NCBI GenBank assembly: GCA_013330925.1
Contig: DUHJ01000131.1
Span: 1 to 7,092 of the forward strand
Source: Candidatus Poseidoniaceae archaeon
GTDB lineage: Archaea; Thermoplasmatota; Poseidoniia; Poseidoniales; Poseidoniaceae
DNA length: 7,092 bases
Direction of reading: 5' to 3'
Within the stretch, counting starts at the first letter, position 1. The number at the start of each line of letters is the position of its first letter. Below, piece by piece: positions 6,696 through 7,092 of the stretch. The notes under the pieces are model-generated. The model did not search any database. It saw only the letters and a program-made list of their open reading frames with translations, and was not told where the DNA came from. The translations under genes and the position numbers were made by a program.

Positions 6696-7092
6696 TCAAG
6701 CAGCGAGGGTCTGGTTCCAGACTTCGCTCATCTCGTCCATGTTGGTCCACAAGCCCTTGCGGTCAAATTCGATGTTCCCTTCTGCATCGATGTAGAACAC
6801 ATGGGGAATGCCCACCACGCCCAACTCCTCGGACATGTTGGGCCCGTGGATGAACGGTCGGGCGAGTTCTCGCTCAAATGCGGCCTCCATGTCCTCGTTC
6901 CAGGCCACCATGTCGCTGTGCTCTTCGCGCGGATCTTTGTTGAACACCAGCAAGCGGTCGGCAGGGATCACCTGATCGACGGCATCCAAGGTCGGATGGC
7001 AGTGGCCGCACCATGATGCGGAGATGTAGGCCACCCATGCCTCGCCTTCCATCGCGGATTTGCTGACCGGCGTACTCGTGAGGCCGTCTTCC
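6696..7092 (-). CDS. Thioredoxin-like protein with CGHC motif (5'-truncated by window edge)
   Basis: A thioredoxin-fold protein, probably an oxidoreductase of the PDI/TlpA-like kind. The frame is open through the right edge with no start codon between the edge and the ATG at 7052. A start at 7052 would leave only four residues before the first core strand, so the real start is most likely beyond the window; it is annotated here as partial. The strand AWVAYISASW leads into CGHC (coded at 6999-7010), with a tryptophan just before it. A cis-proline loop GIPHVFYID (proline codon at 6804-6806) is present. The His in the CxxC resembles protein disulfide isomerases, which tend to be more oxidising than CGPC thioredoxins. 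Whether it is exported cannot be judged without the N terminus. It is probably the upstream member of a unit with the GNAT and MutS2-like genes. Confidence 0.85.
   Translation of the reverse strand, partial: EDGLTSTPVSKSAMEGEAWVAYISASWCGHCHPTLDAVDQVIPADRLLVFNKDPREEHSDMVAWNEDMEAAFERELARPFIHGPNMSEELGVVGIPHVFYIDAEGNIEFDRKGLWTNMDEMSEVWNQTLAA

Noticed and set aside
1..7092. CRISPR arrays, tRNA or rRNA genes, insertion sequences, long repeats, defence-system modules
   Set aside because: Reading both strands I saw no direct repeat series, no cloverleaf-like sequence, no transposase or integrase and no defence-type gene; coding regions fill nearly the whole window.

Overview
This GC-rich window looks like chromosomal DNA from a planktonic euryarchaeon, most plausibly of the Marine Group II / Poseidoniales type. 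The grounds are an archaeal-style lipobox lipoprotein, acidic exported hydrolases, an HhH-type MutS2-like ATPase without a Smr domain, GGAGG-like ribosome binding sites and very tight gene packing. No rRNA, tRNA or universal marker is present, so the assignment is an inference of moderate confidence and a bacterial origin is not excluded.

Layout, left to right. (1) Minus strand, 1797 down to the left edge: a 3'-truncated exported metallohydrolase with a signal peptide, a lamin-tail domain (LTD) and a TRZ/ATZ-like amidohydrolase domain. (2) 1798-1900: a compact divergent promoter region with an AT-rich element halfway between the two starts and a perfect 12-bp palindrome beside it. (3) Plus strand, 1901-4145: a two-gene unit of a CGPC thioredoxin with a Cys-rich tail and, 13 bp later, a CocE/peptidase-S15-type serine hydrolase lipoprotein. 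(4) Minus strand, 7092 down to 4146: a likely operon transcribed as CGHC thioredoxin-like protein (cut by the right edge), COG3818-like GNAT acetyltransferase, then MutS2-like ATPase. The plus and minus blocks meet tail to tail with no spacer: the palindrome TGATCA supplies both stop codons.

Together the left half suggests surface scavenging of peptides, amides or esters: an exported amidohydrolase next to a membrane-anchored acyl/peptidyl hydrolase, with a thioredoxin co-transcribed with the latter. The right half is a housekeeping-type set (redox, acetyl transfer, DNA transactions) with no obvious single pathway. All five genes with a visible start or full body keep their diagnostic catalytic residues, and there is no sign of pseudogenes, mobile elements, CRISPR or structured RNA. 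I do not see a clearly new multi-gene system. The most unusual items are the LTD-amidohydrolase fusion, the CC...C tail of the thioredoxin and the shared palindromic stop.
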